Shown here piece after piece: positions 6,072 to 14,418 of a DNA stretch of 25,520 nt; within the stretch, counting starts at the first letter, position 1; each line of letters starts with the position of its first letter. This DNA comes from Rikenellaceae bacterium (GTDB lineage: Bacteria; Bacteroidota; Bacteroidia; Bacteroidales; UBA932): the NCBI GenBank assembly GCA_900767405.1, contig CAAFZB010000009.1, positions 1 through 25,520 on the forward strand, read 5' to 3'. The notes under the pieces are model-generated. The model searched no databases, was not told where the DNA came from, and worked only from the letters and a program-made list of their open reading frames with translations. Both the position numbers and the translations under genes were made by a program.

Positions 6072-9000
6072 ATGCAAAGCAAAGGCTTTATTAGATTTTT
6101 CGCAATCGTGCTAGCTCTCGCCTGCATCTGGCAGCTCTCGTTCACAGCAGTGACGAGCATCCAGAACAAGAAAGCCGAGCAGTACGCTGACGCTGCAGTC
6201 GCAGCCTTCCAGCAGTCTCCCGCATTCGCAAAGATTGCCCAGGAAGATCAGGCTTACACTCTCGACTCTCTGCGTAAGAACAGGACAAGATTTTACACAG
6301 ATTCAATCTCATCCGAAAAAGTATTCTTCGGATACACATTCAAAAACGTACAGAACAAGGAAATCAACCTGGGTCTGGACCTCAAGGGCGGTATGAACGT
6401 AATGCTGCAGGTTCAGCTCGAGGATATGGTAAAGGCTCTCGCCGACGGTGACCAGTCCCCCGAATTCCTTCAGGCTCTCGAAACAGCCAAGAAAAACAGC
6501 GTCAACTCACAGAGCGACTTCATCACCCTGTTCGGAGAGGCCTGGAAGCAGATTGCTCCCGGCAGAAGGCTCTCGAGCATTTTCGGAACATACGAAATGC
6601 GCGACCGCATCAAACCCGAATCCACCGACGACGAAGTCATAAAGGTTATCAAGGAAGAAGCAGAATCGGCTATCGGAAACTCATTCAACGTTCTCCGCAA
6701 CCGTATCGACCGTTTCGGTGTAACCCAGCCTTCTATCCAGAAGATCGGCAACACCGGAAGGATTCTGGTCGAGCTCCCCGGTGTCAAGGAGCCTGAGCGT
6801 GTCCGCAAACTCCTCCAGGGAACCGCTTCCCTCGAATTCTGGTCTACTTACGACAATGCCGAAATCGAACCTTACCTGCGCGAAGCAAACCAGATTCTGG
6901 CTCAGATCCTTTCCGATGACAGCAGCGAAGAGACAGCTCCCGCAGCTCAGGAGGAGACTCCTGCACAGGAGACTTCAGACGTTGTTGCCCAGGAACTTCA
7001 ACAGCAGCAGGCCGACGTTCAGGAGAATGCAACGGCCAGCGCAGCCTACAAGGCAGCCAACCCTCTCTTCTCTGTCCTTCAGATCTCAGGTGCAAGAGGA
7101 ACAGCCTGCATAGGTTTTGCGGCAGGTGCCGACACAGCCCTTGTGAACAAATACCTCAGCAATCCTCAGGTTGCAGCAATATTCCCTTCTGAGTTCCGTC
7201 CTATGTGGTCTGTAAAACCTTCTGAATACGTTGGTGCAGACAACATCTACGAACTCGTGGCAATCAAGGCTTCCAGCCGCGACGGAAAAGCTCCCCTCGA
7301 CGGAGGTGCAGTTACCGACGCTCACGTTTCCTATGACCAGCGCCGCGGCGGCGAACCTTCTGTTTCAATGACAATGAACGCCGAAGGTTCAAACATCTGG
7401 GCCCGTCTTACAAAGGAGAACATAGGCAAGCAGATCGCCATCGTCCTCGACGGTACCGTTTACTCTTACCCTATGGTTCACGGTGAAATCACCGGAGGAA
7501 GTTCGGAGATTACAGGTAAGTTCGACGTAGAGGAAGCTACCGACCTTGTAAACGTTCTCAAGTCCGGTAAACTCCCCGCACCTGCAACAATCGTTCAGGA
7601 GCAGGTTGTAGGACCTTCACTCGGTGCAGAATCAATCCGTGCGGGACTCATCTCCTTCATCATCGCATTCTGCCTCGTGCTCATCTATATGATACTCTTC
7701 TACCACGGAGCAGGTATCGCAGCCGACATCGCTCTTCTGGTCAACGTACTGCTGCTCTTCGGTACACTTGCAGCATTCGGTGCAGTGCTCACCCTCCCCG
7801 GTATCGCAGGTCTCGTCCTCACTCTGGGTATGGCTGTGGATGCCAACGTTATCATCTATGAGCGTATCAAGGAGGAACTCAAGGCAGGCAAGGGTCTTAC
7901 CAAGGCTATTCACGACGGTTACAACAATGCTTACTCCGCCATCATCGACGGTCAGGTTACAACGTTGCTCACCGGTCTGGTACTCTTTGCATTCGGTTCA
8001 GGTCCCGTAAAGGGCTTCGCCACCACCCTCATCATAGGTATCATCACTTCTGTCCTTACTTCTATATTCATCACCCGTCTCATCTTCGAGGCTCGTGCAA
8101 GCAAGGGCAAGAACATCACTTTCACAAACAAGATTACCGAGAACTTCCTCAAGGGAACCAACATCGATTTCGTTGGAAAGCGCAAGTTCTCCTACATCTT
8201 CTCCGGCGTCCTCATCGTAATCGCCATTGCATCCATCGCCTTCAAGGGATTCACCTATGGTGTTGACTTCACCGGCGGCCGTACTTATGTGGTACGCTTC
8301 GACCAGCCCGTTACAGCAGAGCAGGTTCGTTCTGCGGTCAACGAGGTGTTCATTGCAAAGGCAGCCGAGGATCCCACAGTCAAAGGATCTTCTGCCGAGG
8401 TAAAGCAGTTCGGTGGAGAGTCCCAGATGAAGATTACAACTGCCTACAAGGTAGACGAGGAGTCAAGCTCCGTAGATACCGAAATCGAAGGAATGCTCTA
8501 TGAAGCACTCAAGGGCCTGTTCAAGGAAGACCTCACCCTAAGCGAGTTCACTTCTACGCTCGACAACCCCAACGGTATCATTTCTTCCGACAAGGTTGGA
8601 GCTACCATCGCCAACGATATCAAGCGCGGTGCGATTATTTCGGTAATCCTCGCCCTCATCATCATCTTCGCTTACATAGCATTCCGTTTCAAAGGCTGGA
8701 CCTGGGGTCTCGGCGGTGTAGTTTCACTTGCCCACACCTCTATCATCGTGATTGGTTTCTTCTCACTGTTCAGTGGAATCCTTCCTTTCAACCTTGACGT
8801 AGACCAGACCTTCATTGCGGCTATCCTTACAATCATTGGTTACGCAATCAACGATAACGTGGTTATCTTCGACCGTATCCGTGAGAACCTCGGCCTGCAT
8901 CCCAACGACGACTTCCAGACTCAGGTCAACAAGTCCCTCAACCAGACCCTCACCCGTACAGTCAACACCTCTGTATCTACATTGCTTCCTATGGTTGCCA

Positions 9001-9149
9001 TCGCATTCTTCGGAGGAGAAAGCATCCGCGGTCTCGCAGTTGCCCTCATCCTCGGTATCGTAATCGGAACCTACGCATCCATTATGATAGGTACTCCGGT
9101 TATGTTCGATGCAACACTTTCAAAGAAAAAGAAAGCAGCCGGGAAGTAA
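6072..9149 (+). CDS. secDF: protein translocase subunit SecDF (SecD-SecF fusion)
   Basis: 1025 residues in the inner membrane. SecDF uses the proton gradient to help pull preproteins out of SecYEG. The SecD half has an N-terminal helix (about 7-30), GLDLKGGMNV at 101-110, a large periplasmic P1 domain, and a membrane block from about 516 with GMAVDANVIIYERI at 586-599 (Asp590 in the proton-path motif). The SecF half begins near residue 699 with its own first helix, GVDFTGG at 730-736, and a second block with AINDNVVIFDRIREN. A Gln/Glu/Ala-rich segment at about 280-328 interrupts P1 and looks like a lineage-specific loop. The two halves are separate proteins in E. coli but fused in Bacteroidota and some Firmicutes. 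The gene appears to be monocistronic, between its own promoter and a terminator. Confidence 0.97.
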   Translation: MQSKGFIRFFAIVLALACIWQLSFTAVTSIQNKKAEQYADAAVAAFQQSPAFAKIAQEDQAYTLDSLRKNRTRFYTDSISSEKVFFGYTFKNVQNKEINLGLDLKGGMNVMLQVQLEDMVKALADGDQSPEFLQALETAKKNSVNSQSDFITLFGEAWKQIAPGRRLSSIFGTYEMRDRIKPESTDDEVIKVIKEEAESAIGNSFNVLRNRIDRFGVTQPSIQKIGNTGRILVELPGVKEPERVRKLLQGTASLEFWSTYDNAEIEPYLREANQILAQILSDDSSEETAPAAQEETPAQETSDVVAQELQQQQADVQENATASAAYKAANPLFSVLQISGARGTACIGFAAGADTALVNKYLSNPQVAAIFPSEFRPMWSVKPSEYVGADNIYELVAIKASSRDGKAPLDGGAVTDAHVSYDQRRGGEPSVSMTMNAEGSNIWARLTKENIGKQIAIVLDGTVYSYPMVHGEITGGSSEITGKFDVEEATDLVNVLKSGKLPAPATIVQEQVVGPSLGAESIRAGLISFIIAFCLVLIYMILFYHGAGIAADIALLVNVLLLFGTLAAFGAVLTLPGIAGLVLTLGMAVDANVIIYERIKEELKAGKGLTKAIHDGYNNAYSAIIDGQVTTLLTGLVLFAFGSGPVKGFATTLIIGIITSVLTSIFITRLIFEARASKGKNITFTNKITENFLKGTNIDFVGKRKFSYIFSGVLIVIAIASIAFKGFTYGVDFTGGRTYVVRFDQPVTAEQVRSAVNEVFIAKAAEDPTVKGSSAEVKQFGGESQMKITTAYKVDEESSSVDTEIEGMLYEALKGLFKEDLTLSEFTSTLDNPNGIISSDKVGATIANDIKRGAIISVILALIIIFAYIAFRFKGWTWGLGGVVSLAHTSIIVIGFFSLFSGILPFNLDVDQTFIAAILTIIGYAINDNVVIFDRIRENLGLHPNDDFQTQVNKSLNQTLTRTVNTSVSTLLPMVAIAFFGGESIRGLAVALILGIVIGTYASIMIGTPVMFDATLSKKKKAAGK

Positions 9150-9161
9150 TTTCCCAGCTGC
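9135..9161 (+). other. hairpin spanning the secDF stop codon
   Basis: GCAGC (9135-9139) pairs with GCTGC (9157-9161) and, past one mismatch, GGGAA pairs with TTCCC. The TAA at 9147-9149 sits in or near the loop. It lies just upstream of the intrinsic terminator and could stabilise the 3' end of the mRNA. Confidence 0.45.
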
Positions 9162-9172
9162 ATAAAATAAAG

Positions 9173-9206
9173 ACTGTCCGGTTTCCCGCCGGACAGTTCT
9201 TTTTTT
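9173..9206 (+). terminator. intrinsic terminator after secDF, probably bidirectional
   Basis: A nine-bp stem, ACTGTCCGG (9173-9181) with CCGGACAGT (9189-9197), is followed by a T-rich tract to 9206. The tract overlaps the rhaD stop codon. In the other direction the stem is followed by TCTTTATTTTAT, so it may also end the convergent rhamnose operon. Confidence 0.88.
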
Positions 9207-9987
9207 ATTTGGGCAGATTGAAGGTCTTTGTCATTTCGGCCATTTGGCCGGCGGTCATTCCCTCGGGAACGAATCCCATATTGCAGCCGGCGATATAAAT
9301 CTGTGCGGCCTTGTTGAGAACGTCCACCTGGTCAAACGCATCGATAATGTTTACGTCCACGGCAAACACGCCGTGCTTCTCCCACATTACCACGTCATAC
9401 CCTTCGTCTATGGTCTCTATTGTGGCTTTTGCCAGCTCTACGCTGCCCGGGAGCATATACGGCACCATTCCAAGCCCCTTGGGGCAGAATGCCTTTGTCT
9501 CGGGTATCATAGACCACAGCATATTGGTCGCCTTATCCTTCTCGAGCCACTCCCTGCCGTGGGTGAGAGCCACCAGTTCTATGGGATGAGTGTGCAGGGA
9601 AGCCTTGAAGGGAGAGCCGTGTTCTATAAGATAGTTGTGAACGGCAAGGTGCGACGGCAATTCCGAAGTGGGCATAACAGGGACATCAGAAATTATTTCG
9701 TAATGCTGGCAGTCGTCGCAGATTCTAATTATCGAGCCGTTTTCCATAGGAGAACGGGCCAGGTCCCTCATTCTCTTGCCGGTTCCCTTGCAATAGAAGA
9801 AGCACCCTTTGAGATATGGCAGTTTCTGACCTATTTTCAATGGCCCCTTGACTGCCGGGCTGCTCTTGTATGCACTGTCCAGGGAATCGGTTATATTCAC
9901 CGTAATATTGCCTCCGTTACGCTCGGCCCAACCTTTCTGCCAAAGGTATCCGGCGACTTCGGCAATCTGTTCTATTTCCTTTACCAT
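9205..9987 (-). CDS. rhaD: L-rhamnulose-1-phosphate aldolase
   Basis: 260 residues. A class II, zinc-dependent aldolase that splits L-rhamnulose 1-phosphate into dihydroxyacetone phosphate and L-lactaldehyde in the cytoplasm. Catalytic Glu109 lies in PTSELPSH. Zinc ligands are His132 and His134 (LHTHPIE) and His205 (WEKHGVF). These match the E. coli RhaD residues in order and spacing; the protein is slightly shorter than the E. coli one (about 274). It starts two bases after the rhaA stop and is the last gene of the operon, its stop lying within the T tract of the shared terminator. Confidence 0.95.
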   Translation of the reverse strand: MVKEIEQIAEVAGYLWQKGWAERNGGNITVNITDSLDSAYKSSPAVKGPLKIGQKLPYLKGCFFYCKGTGKRMRDLARSPMENGSIIRICDDCQHYEIISDVPVMPTSELPSHLAVHNYLIEHGSPFKASLHTHPIELVALTHGREWLEKDKATNMLWSMIPETKAFCPKGLGMVPYMLPGSVELAKATIETIDEGYDVVMWEKHGVFAVDVNIIDAFDQVDVLNKAAQIYIAGCNMGFVPEGMTAGQMAEMTKTFNLPK

Positions 9988-9989
9988 TT

Positions 9990-11225
9990 CTATCTCTTAA
10001 GTGTGACTTCTTTCTCGTAACGGTCGATTTCTGCCATATAGGCATCTCCGACGGGAACCCCGCAACGCTCGCAGAACTCGTCATAAACGGCTCCCCAAGG
10101 CATAGCCTTAGCCTCTTCGAGAAGAGTGAGCACCTTATAGGTGTTGCCTTCCAGCTCATACTTGCGTATCAGCTCCGTTGGCTCCAGCAATGCGCGGAGC
10201 ATACACTTCTGGGCAGACCTCGAACCTATTACATAGGCTCCTATGCGGTTTATGGCGCCGTCGAAATAATCCAGGCCGTAATGAACCCTGTCCAATGCAC
10301 CTGCGCGGACAATCTCAAAGAACAGCTCCTGCGTAGGATCGTCCATTATGGTTACGTGATCTGAGTCCCAGCGTACGGGACGGCTTACGTGAAGCATAAG
10401 TTCGGGAACGAAATTCAGCAGGGCGCTTACCTTGTCTGCAGGCGATTCGGTAGGATGATAGTGTCCCGTGTCAATTGTGGGTATCTTTCCGTTTGCCGCA
10501 GCATAAGCCGTATAGAAATCGTGGGAACCAACCGTAAAACTTTCCAGCCCTATCCCGAACACCTTGCCCTCGATACAATCCTTCATATCCTTCTTGGGTT
10601 CGGCAAATATCTTGTCCAGAGAATCCTTTAGCAGTTCTCTGTAGATATAATGGTTTACAGACTGGTCCTTGCATCCGTCGTGCACCCAGACGTTCATAAT
10701 GCAGGGGTCTCCCTGTGCCTTTCCCATAGCATCGGCAATGTCACGGCAACGACGGGTATGCTCTATCCAGAAATCGCGTATTCCCTTGTCGGGGTTTGCG
10801 AGTGACAGGTTTCCGCTCTTGGGATGAGAGAACGAAGTGGAGTTGAAATCCAAGAGGGTATTGTTCTCCTTTCCCCACTCTATCCAGCTCTGGAAATGCT
10901 CTGGAGCAACCTCGTCGCGGTCGACCTTCTTCCCCTGGAAGTCTCCGTATATCTCGTGCAGATTCAGACGGTGGGTTCCCGGAATAAGACTTTTCGCCTT
11001 TAGGATATCGGAACGCAGTTCCTCGATATTGCGTGCTTTCCCGGGATAGTTTCCGGTAGCCTGGATACCTCCCGTGAGTTCTCCCGTACTTTCAAAGCCG
11101 GCAACGTCGTCCGCCTGCCAGCAATGCATTGACAGATGAAAGTCCTTAAGTTGACCGAGCACCTTTTCGGTGTCTGTTCCGTAGGCTGCATAGCGTTCCT
11201 TCGCTATTGAATATGCTTTACTCAT
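9990..11225 (-). CDS. rhaA: L-rhamnose isomerase
   Basis: 411 residues, a usual length. It converts L-rhamnose to L-rhamnulose. Family blocks are present: FHLSMHCWQADDV, GNYPGKARN, HRLNLHEIYGDF, and the metal-binding stretches GIGLESFTVGSHDFY, PTIDTGHYHPTE and VRWDSDHV, which supply the Glu, Asp and His ligands. The start codon lies eight bases inside the end of rhaB, and rhaD follows after two bases, so translation is probably coupled through the operon. Confidence 0.96.
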   Translation of the reverse strand: MSKAYSIAKERYAAYGTDTEKVLGQLKDFHLSMHCWQADDVAGFESTGELTGGIQATGNYPGKARNIEELRSDILKAKSLIPGTHRLNLHEIYGDFQGKKVDRDEVAPEHFQSWIEWGKENNTLLDFNSTSFSHPKSGNLSLANPDKGIRDFWIEHTRRCRDIADAMGKAQGDPCIMNVWVHDGCKDQSVNHYIYRELLKDSLDKIFAEPKKDMKDCIEGKVFGIGLESFTVGSHDFYTAYAAANGKIPTIDTGHYHPTESPADKVSALLNFVPELMLHVSRPVRWDSDHVTIMDDPTQELFFEIVRAGALDRVHYGLDYFDGAINRIGAYVIGSRSAQKCMLRALLEPTELIRKYELEGNTYKVLTLLEEAKAMPWGAVYDEFCERCGVPVGDAYMAEIDRYEKEVTLKR

Positions 11226-12615
11226 ATTTGTTAGGGTTAAAAGTTTCTGTATCTATCAACTGTGGAAGTTGATTCCTGTGGATTCCGGCCTGGACCATAA
11301 CGTTTCCAAGCGCAGTCCCCTCGGCCGGTCCGGCCACGACGCTCACCCCGCATCTGTCTGCGGTAAGCTGGTTCAGGAAACTGTTCTGCGAGCCTCCGCC
11401 TATTATGTGAAGGACCTCGAGCTTTACCGGAGATATCTCCTGCAGGGAACGGAATACCTGAGCATATTTTTCGGCGAGGGAATCATATATGAGCCTTACC
11501 ATCGCCGCATCGCCGGCGGGAGCATCCATTCCGTGGGCGGCGCAGTAAGCGCGTATTGCCTCGGGCATATCGGTGGGGGAAGCGAAACTCCGGTCGTCGG
11601 GGTCTATCACTCCGCACGAAGGAGCACTCTCCCGGGCCATCTGCGCAAGCTGCGCATAGGTGTAGCTCCTCCCCTGCTCCTTCCATTTCAGAAGACACTG
11701 CTCCAGCAGCCACATTCCGGTTATGTTCTTGAGCAGACGGGTAGTGCCGCCCACTCCGCCTTCGTTGGTGAAGTTGAGCTCGAACATTCTGTCGTCGATT
11801 ACCGGCTTTGCGGTTTCTATGCCCATCAGCGACCAGGTGCCGCTGCTCAGATATGCAAACCCTTCCTTTACTGCAGGAACGGCTGCAACGGCGCTGCCGG
11901 TATCGTGTCCTGCAACAGCCGTTACGGGAACTTTCCCAAGGCCGGTAGAGGCGGCAAGATCTTCATTCAGGCAGCCCACCTTCTCCCCCGGGAAAACGAT
12001 TCTTGCAAAAAGCTTCTCCGACAAACCGCAGACTTCCAGAATCTCCGGGTCTATCTTCTTTGTACGGGGGTCCATAAGCGCCGAAGTGCTCAGAATGGTG
12101 TACTCGCAGACTTTCTCTCCGGTAAGCAGATAGCTTATGGCATCCGGCATAAACAGAATGCTTTGAGCGGCCTCGAGAGCAGAACTGCCCTCTTTTCTCT
12201 GCGCATACAGCTGGAATACCGAGTTAATGTCCATTATCTGAATTCCAGTTCGGCCGTACAGCTCCCTGCGGGGCATTTTCTCAAAGAATTCGTCGGAAAT
12301 GCCTTGGGTATAGGGATCCCTGTAAGAGCGAGGCAGAGAGGCAAGAGACCCGTCAGCGGCAACGCAGACAAAATCCACTCCCCAGGTGTCCACCCCGATG
12401 GACTCTATTTCCAGACCCTTCTTCCCTACCTCGGCAAGGCCTTTTACAATATCGTCATAAATGGAATAGATATTCCAGTAATACTTTCCACCAATGTTCA
12501 AAAGCGGTGTGGGGAACCTGTGTACGGTTTCCATTTCCAGCTTGTCGCCTTCCAGGCCGGCCAGAATGACTCTGCCGCTGGTAGCTCCGAGATCTATTGC
12601 AATGTAATGTTTCAT
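11218..12615 (-). CDS. rhaB: rhamnulokinase
   Basis: 465 residues of the FGGY sugar kinase family. It phosphorylates L-rhamnulose at O1 with ATP. The N-terminal phosphate loop IDLGATSGR, VGVDTWGVDF-like block (SIGVDTWGVDF), GHDTGSAVAAVP, YLSSGTWSLMG and GGGSQNSFLNQLTADR are all present. The ATG at 12615 overlaps the TGA of the ThiL-like gene (ATGA). A longer frame to 12636 would run inside the upstream gene and add residues not expected before MKHYIAIDLG. The 3' end overlaps rhaA by eight bases. Confidence 0.95.
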   Translation of the reverse strand: MKHYIAIDLGATSGRVILAGLEGDKLEMETVHRFPTPLLNIGGKYYWNIYSIYDDIVKGLAEVGKKGLEIESIGVDTWGVDFVCVAADGSLASLPRSYRDPYTQGISDEFFEKMPRRELYGRTGIQIMDINSVFQLYAQRKEGSSALEAAQSILFMPDAISYLLTGEKVCEYTILSTSALMDPRTKKIDPEILEVCGLSEKLFARIVFPGEKVGCLNEDLAASTGLGKVPVTAVAGHDTGSAVAAVPAVKEGFAYLSSGTWSLMGIETAKPVIDDRMFELNFTNEGGVGGTTRLLKNITGMWLLEQCLLKWKEQGRSYTYAQLAQMARESAPSCGVIDPDDRSFASPTDMPEAIRAYCAAHGMDAPAGDAAMVRLIYDSLAEKYAQVFRSLQEISPVKLEVLHIIGGGSQNSFLNQLTADRCGVSVVAGPAEGTALGNVMVQAGIHRNQLPQLIDTETFNPNKYE

Positions 12616-13556
12616 TCCTGTTCGTCCGTATTCCAACCCTGAGCCCTTACAGGCAGCTCGATACCTTCCGGCGTTACCATACAGGCACCCGCCTCACTCA
12701 AGGCGAGGTGTCCTATTATATCATATGCCGGGAATTCCTTGTGGAACTTTTCTGCCTGGAGAATAGGGACAGTAAACAGCAGCCGGCAGTCGTCCCCTCC
12801 GTTCATAGCGGCAGAAACGGGATCTATGTCCAGATCCTTCCCAAGCGAGAAGCTGTTTCCCTCGAAAGGAATCTTGTCTGCATACACCTTGGCCCCCAGC
12901 CCGGTATCCCTGCTCAGGCGCAGAATGGCATCGGCCAGGCCTCTGGTCACAAAGTACCCAGCCGAAGGGGTTATCCCCGCTTCCTTGAAGTGGGTGGGAG
13001 TATGCTCCCTGAGCTCCGGTTTAAGGCAATCGGCTACCATCATCCGATATTTCTCCAGTTCGGCGCTCCTGTTCTCCAGCACCTGCTGTCCCAGAAAGGC
13101 CGAGCCCAAGGCTCCGCTCACGCATATCACGTCTTTGCTCCGGGCCTTGCAGAACAAGGCCGATGGCTCTTTCCCGCTTGCTTCCAGACTTATGCACAGC
13201 CCGTTGAGGGAAGGCACAAGATCCAGGTCCAGGCCGCTGTACCCGAATTCCTGGGCGGCTACCCTGACTCCGCTCCAGAATTCCTCTATCTGGCTGTAGT
13301 CCAGCTTGGAAGAAACCCCCAGGATAACCGACAGGCTTTCCGCCTCGCAGAGTCTGGAGTAAAGTTCTCCCGTAACTTCCACTACCGCCTTATAGCCCAG
13401 ATGCTTCAAAGGGAAATACGACAGGTCGAAATCCATTCCCTCCAGCATAACGCGGTGCGCAATGCGCGCATCGGCTTTCCTCTTGCCTTCTATCCCGGCA
13501 AACAGTTTTTCTATGGCCGCTATCCGGCCCATTTCTGCAAATGATTCACTTGACAT
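12612..13556 (-). CDS. degenerate ThiL-like protein (thiamine-monophosphate kinase family)
   Basis: 314 residues. Similarity to Bacteroidales ThiL is clear in MDFDLSYFPLKHLGYKAVV (residues 41-59), SVILGVSS, DVICVSGALGSAFLGQQ, LKPELRE, AMNGGDDCRLLFTVP and the terminal AQGWN. The residues ThiL uses to hold Mg2+ and ATP are missing: the N-terminal GDDAA segment is absent (only about 40 residues precede the MDFDL block), STD before it reads HRV, NLSD reads VTGE, GGDT is replaced by LDLD, and ISDGL reads VTRGL. A working kinase is unlikely; a regulatory or binding role is possible but unproven. It heads the rhamnose operon and overlaps rhaB by ATGA. ATG 13556 is chosen over an upstream alternative because the -7 box lies at 13564-13571. 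Confidence 0.8.
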   Translation of the reverse strand: MSSESFAEMGRIAAIEKLFAGIEGKRKADARIAHRVMLEGMDFDLSYFPLKHLGYKAVVEVTGELYSRLCEAESLSVILGVSSKLDYSQIEEFWSGVRVAAQEFGYSGLDLDLVPSLNGLCISLEASGKEPSALFCKARSKDVICVSGALGSAFLGQQVLENRSAELEKYRMMVADCLKPELREHTPTHFKEAGITPSAGYFVTRGLADAILRLSRDTGLGAKVYADKIPFEGNSFSLGKDLDIDPVSAAMNGGDDCRLLFTVPILQAEKFHKEFPAYDIIGHLALSEAGACMVTPEGIELPVRAQGWNTDEQE

Positions 13557-13563
13557 AATTAAA

Positions 13564-13571
13564 CAAATATA
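13564..13571 (-). promoter_or_regulatory. -7 box of the ThiL-like/rha operon
   Basis: CAAATATA on the plus strand reads TATATTTG on the minus strand, seven bases before the ATG at 13556, so the mRNA is leaderless or nearly so. ATTG at 20-bp spacing (plus-strand CAAT, 13592-13595) is a weak -33 candidate. Confidence 0.6.
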
Positions 13572-13572
13572 A

Positions 13573-13580
13573 TAACTTTG
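13573..13580 (+). promoter_or_regulatory. -7 box of the EEP hydrolase gene
   Basis: TAACTTTG matches TAnnTTTG, 18 bases ahead of the ATG at 13599. CTTG at 13549-13552 is a possible -33 element at 20 bp. The box is one base from the divergent -7 box. Confidence 0.55.
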
Positions 13581-13598
13581 AGAACCAAAAACAATCAT

Positions 13599-14387
13599 AT
13601 GAAATTTCTTGCTCTTATATTATTGTCGGCCATTCAGATAATGTCCTACAACATCCGCGTAAGCACCGCATCGGACGGCGGCAACGACTGGGAAATACGA
13701 AAACCTGCATCGGTAAAAATGATTCTGGACTGCAAGCCAGACATCGTCGGCCTCCAGGAAGCTATGGAAAACCAGGTCCTTTACCTGCAGGACAACTGCA
13801 CCGGCTACGAAGTAATAGGAGTGAACAGGGAGAACGGACTGCCGGTGAAAGGAGAGCATATGACCATCCTGTACCGCAGTTCCACAATGAAATGCTACGG
13901 GTGGGGGACCTTCTGGCTCTCAGATACTCCGGCAATACCTTCAATGGGCTGGGACGGAGCCTATCAGCGTTCTGCGACCTGGGCTCTTATGCAGGACAAG
14001 CGTGACGGCCGCATATTCTTTTTTGTCAACACCCATCTTGACCACGTAGGAACCCTGGCCCGCAGCAAAGGGCTTGCGCTCATTCAGGAAAGAATAGCTC
14101 AGATAAACCCCGACAACTACCCGGTAGTCCTTACCGGAGACTTCAACTGTACCGTTGACTTTCCCGCTCTGGAAGGAATCAGGAACACTATGGACAATGC
14201 CCGTGAAAAGGCCCTCGTAAGCGACGGCGTGAAATCCTACAATGCCTGGGGAGGAAACGGAGGCGGCAACATAGACTTCATCTGGTACAAAGGTTTCGGC
14301 AAATGCAAATGGTTCAGAACCATAACGAAGAATTACGGCGTACCCTACGTTTCAGACCACTATCCCATTTCGGCCCTTGTCAAATAA
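13599..14387 (+). CDS. endonuclease/exonuclease/phosphatase (EEP) family hydrolase
   Basis: 262 residues. The EEP core is complete: IMSYNIRV with the metal-site Asn, IVGLQEAM with the catalytic Glu, VNTHLDHVG, LTGDFNCT (Asp and Asn of the active site), NIDFIWY, and the terminal VSDHYPI with the general base His. Such short Bacteroidota members are usually annotated as phosphodiesterases or phosphatases of unknown substrate. The N-terminus MKFLALILLSAIQ is hydrophobic but short, and the fold begins at about residue 14, so secretion is uncertain. ATG 13599 is preferred because a TTG-started frame from 13578 overlaps the -7 box. dnaE follows 31 bp later on the same strand. Confidence 0.85.
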   Translation: MKFLALILLSAIQIMSYNIRVSTASDGGNDWEIRKPASVKMILDCKPDIVGLQEAMENQVLYLQDNCTGYEVIGVNRENGLPVKGEHMTILYRSSTMKCYGWGTFWLSDTPAIPSMGWDGAYQRSATWALMQDKRDGRIFFFVNTHLDHVGTLARSKGLALIQERIAQINPDNYPVVLTGDFNCTVDFPALEGIRNTMDNAREKALVSDGVKSYNAWGGNGGGNIDFIWYKGFGKCKWFRTITKNYGVPYVSDHYPISALVK

Positions 14388-14418
14388 TTCGTAACTTAGT
14401 AATCCAAAAAAGAAAACT

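Noticed and set aside
11269..12642. 457-codon plus-strand frame opposite rhaB
   Set aside because: Antisense shadow of rhaB, whose kinase motifs are complete.
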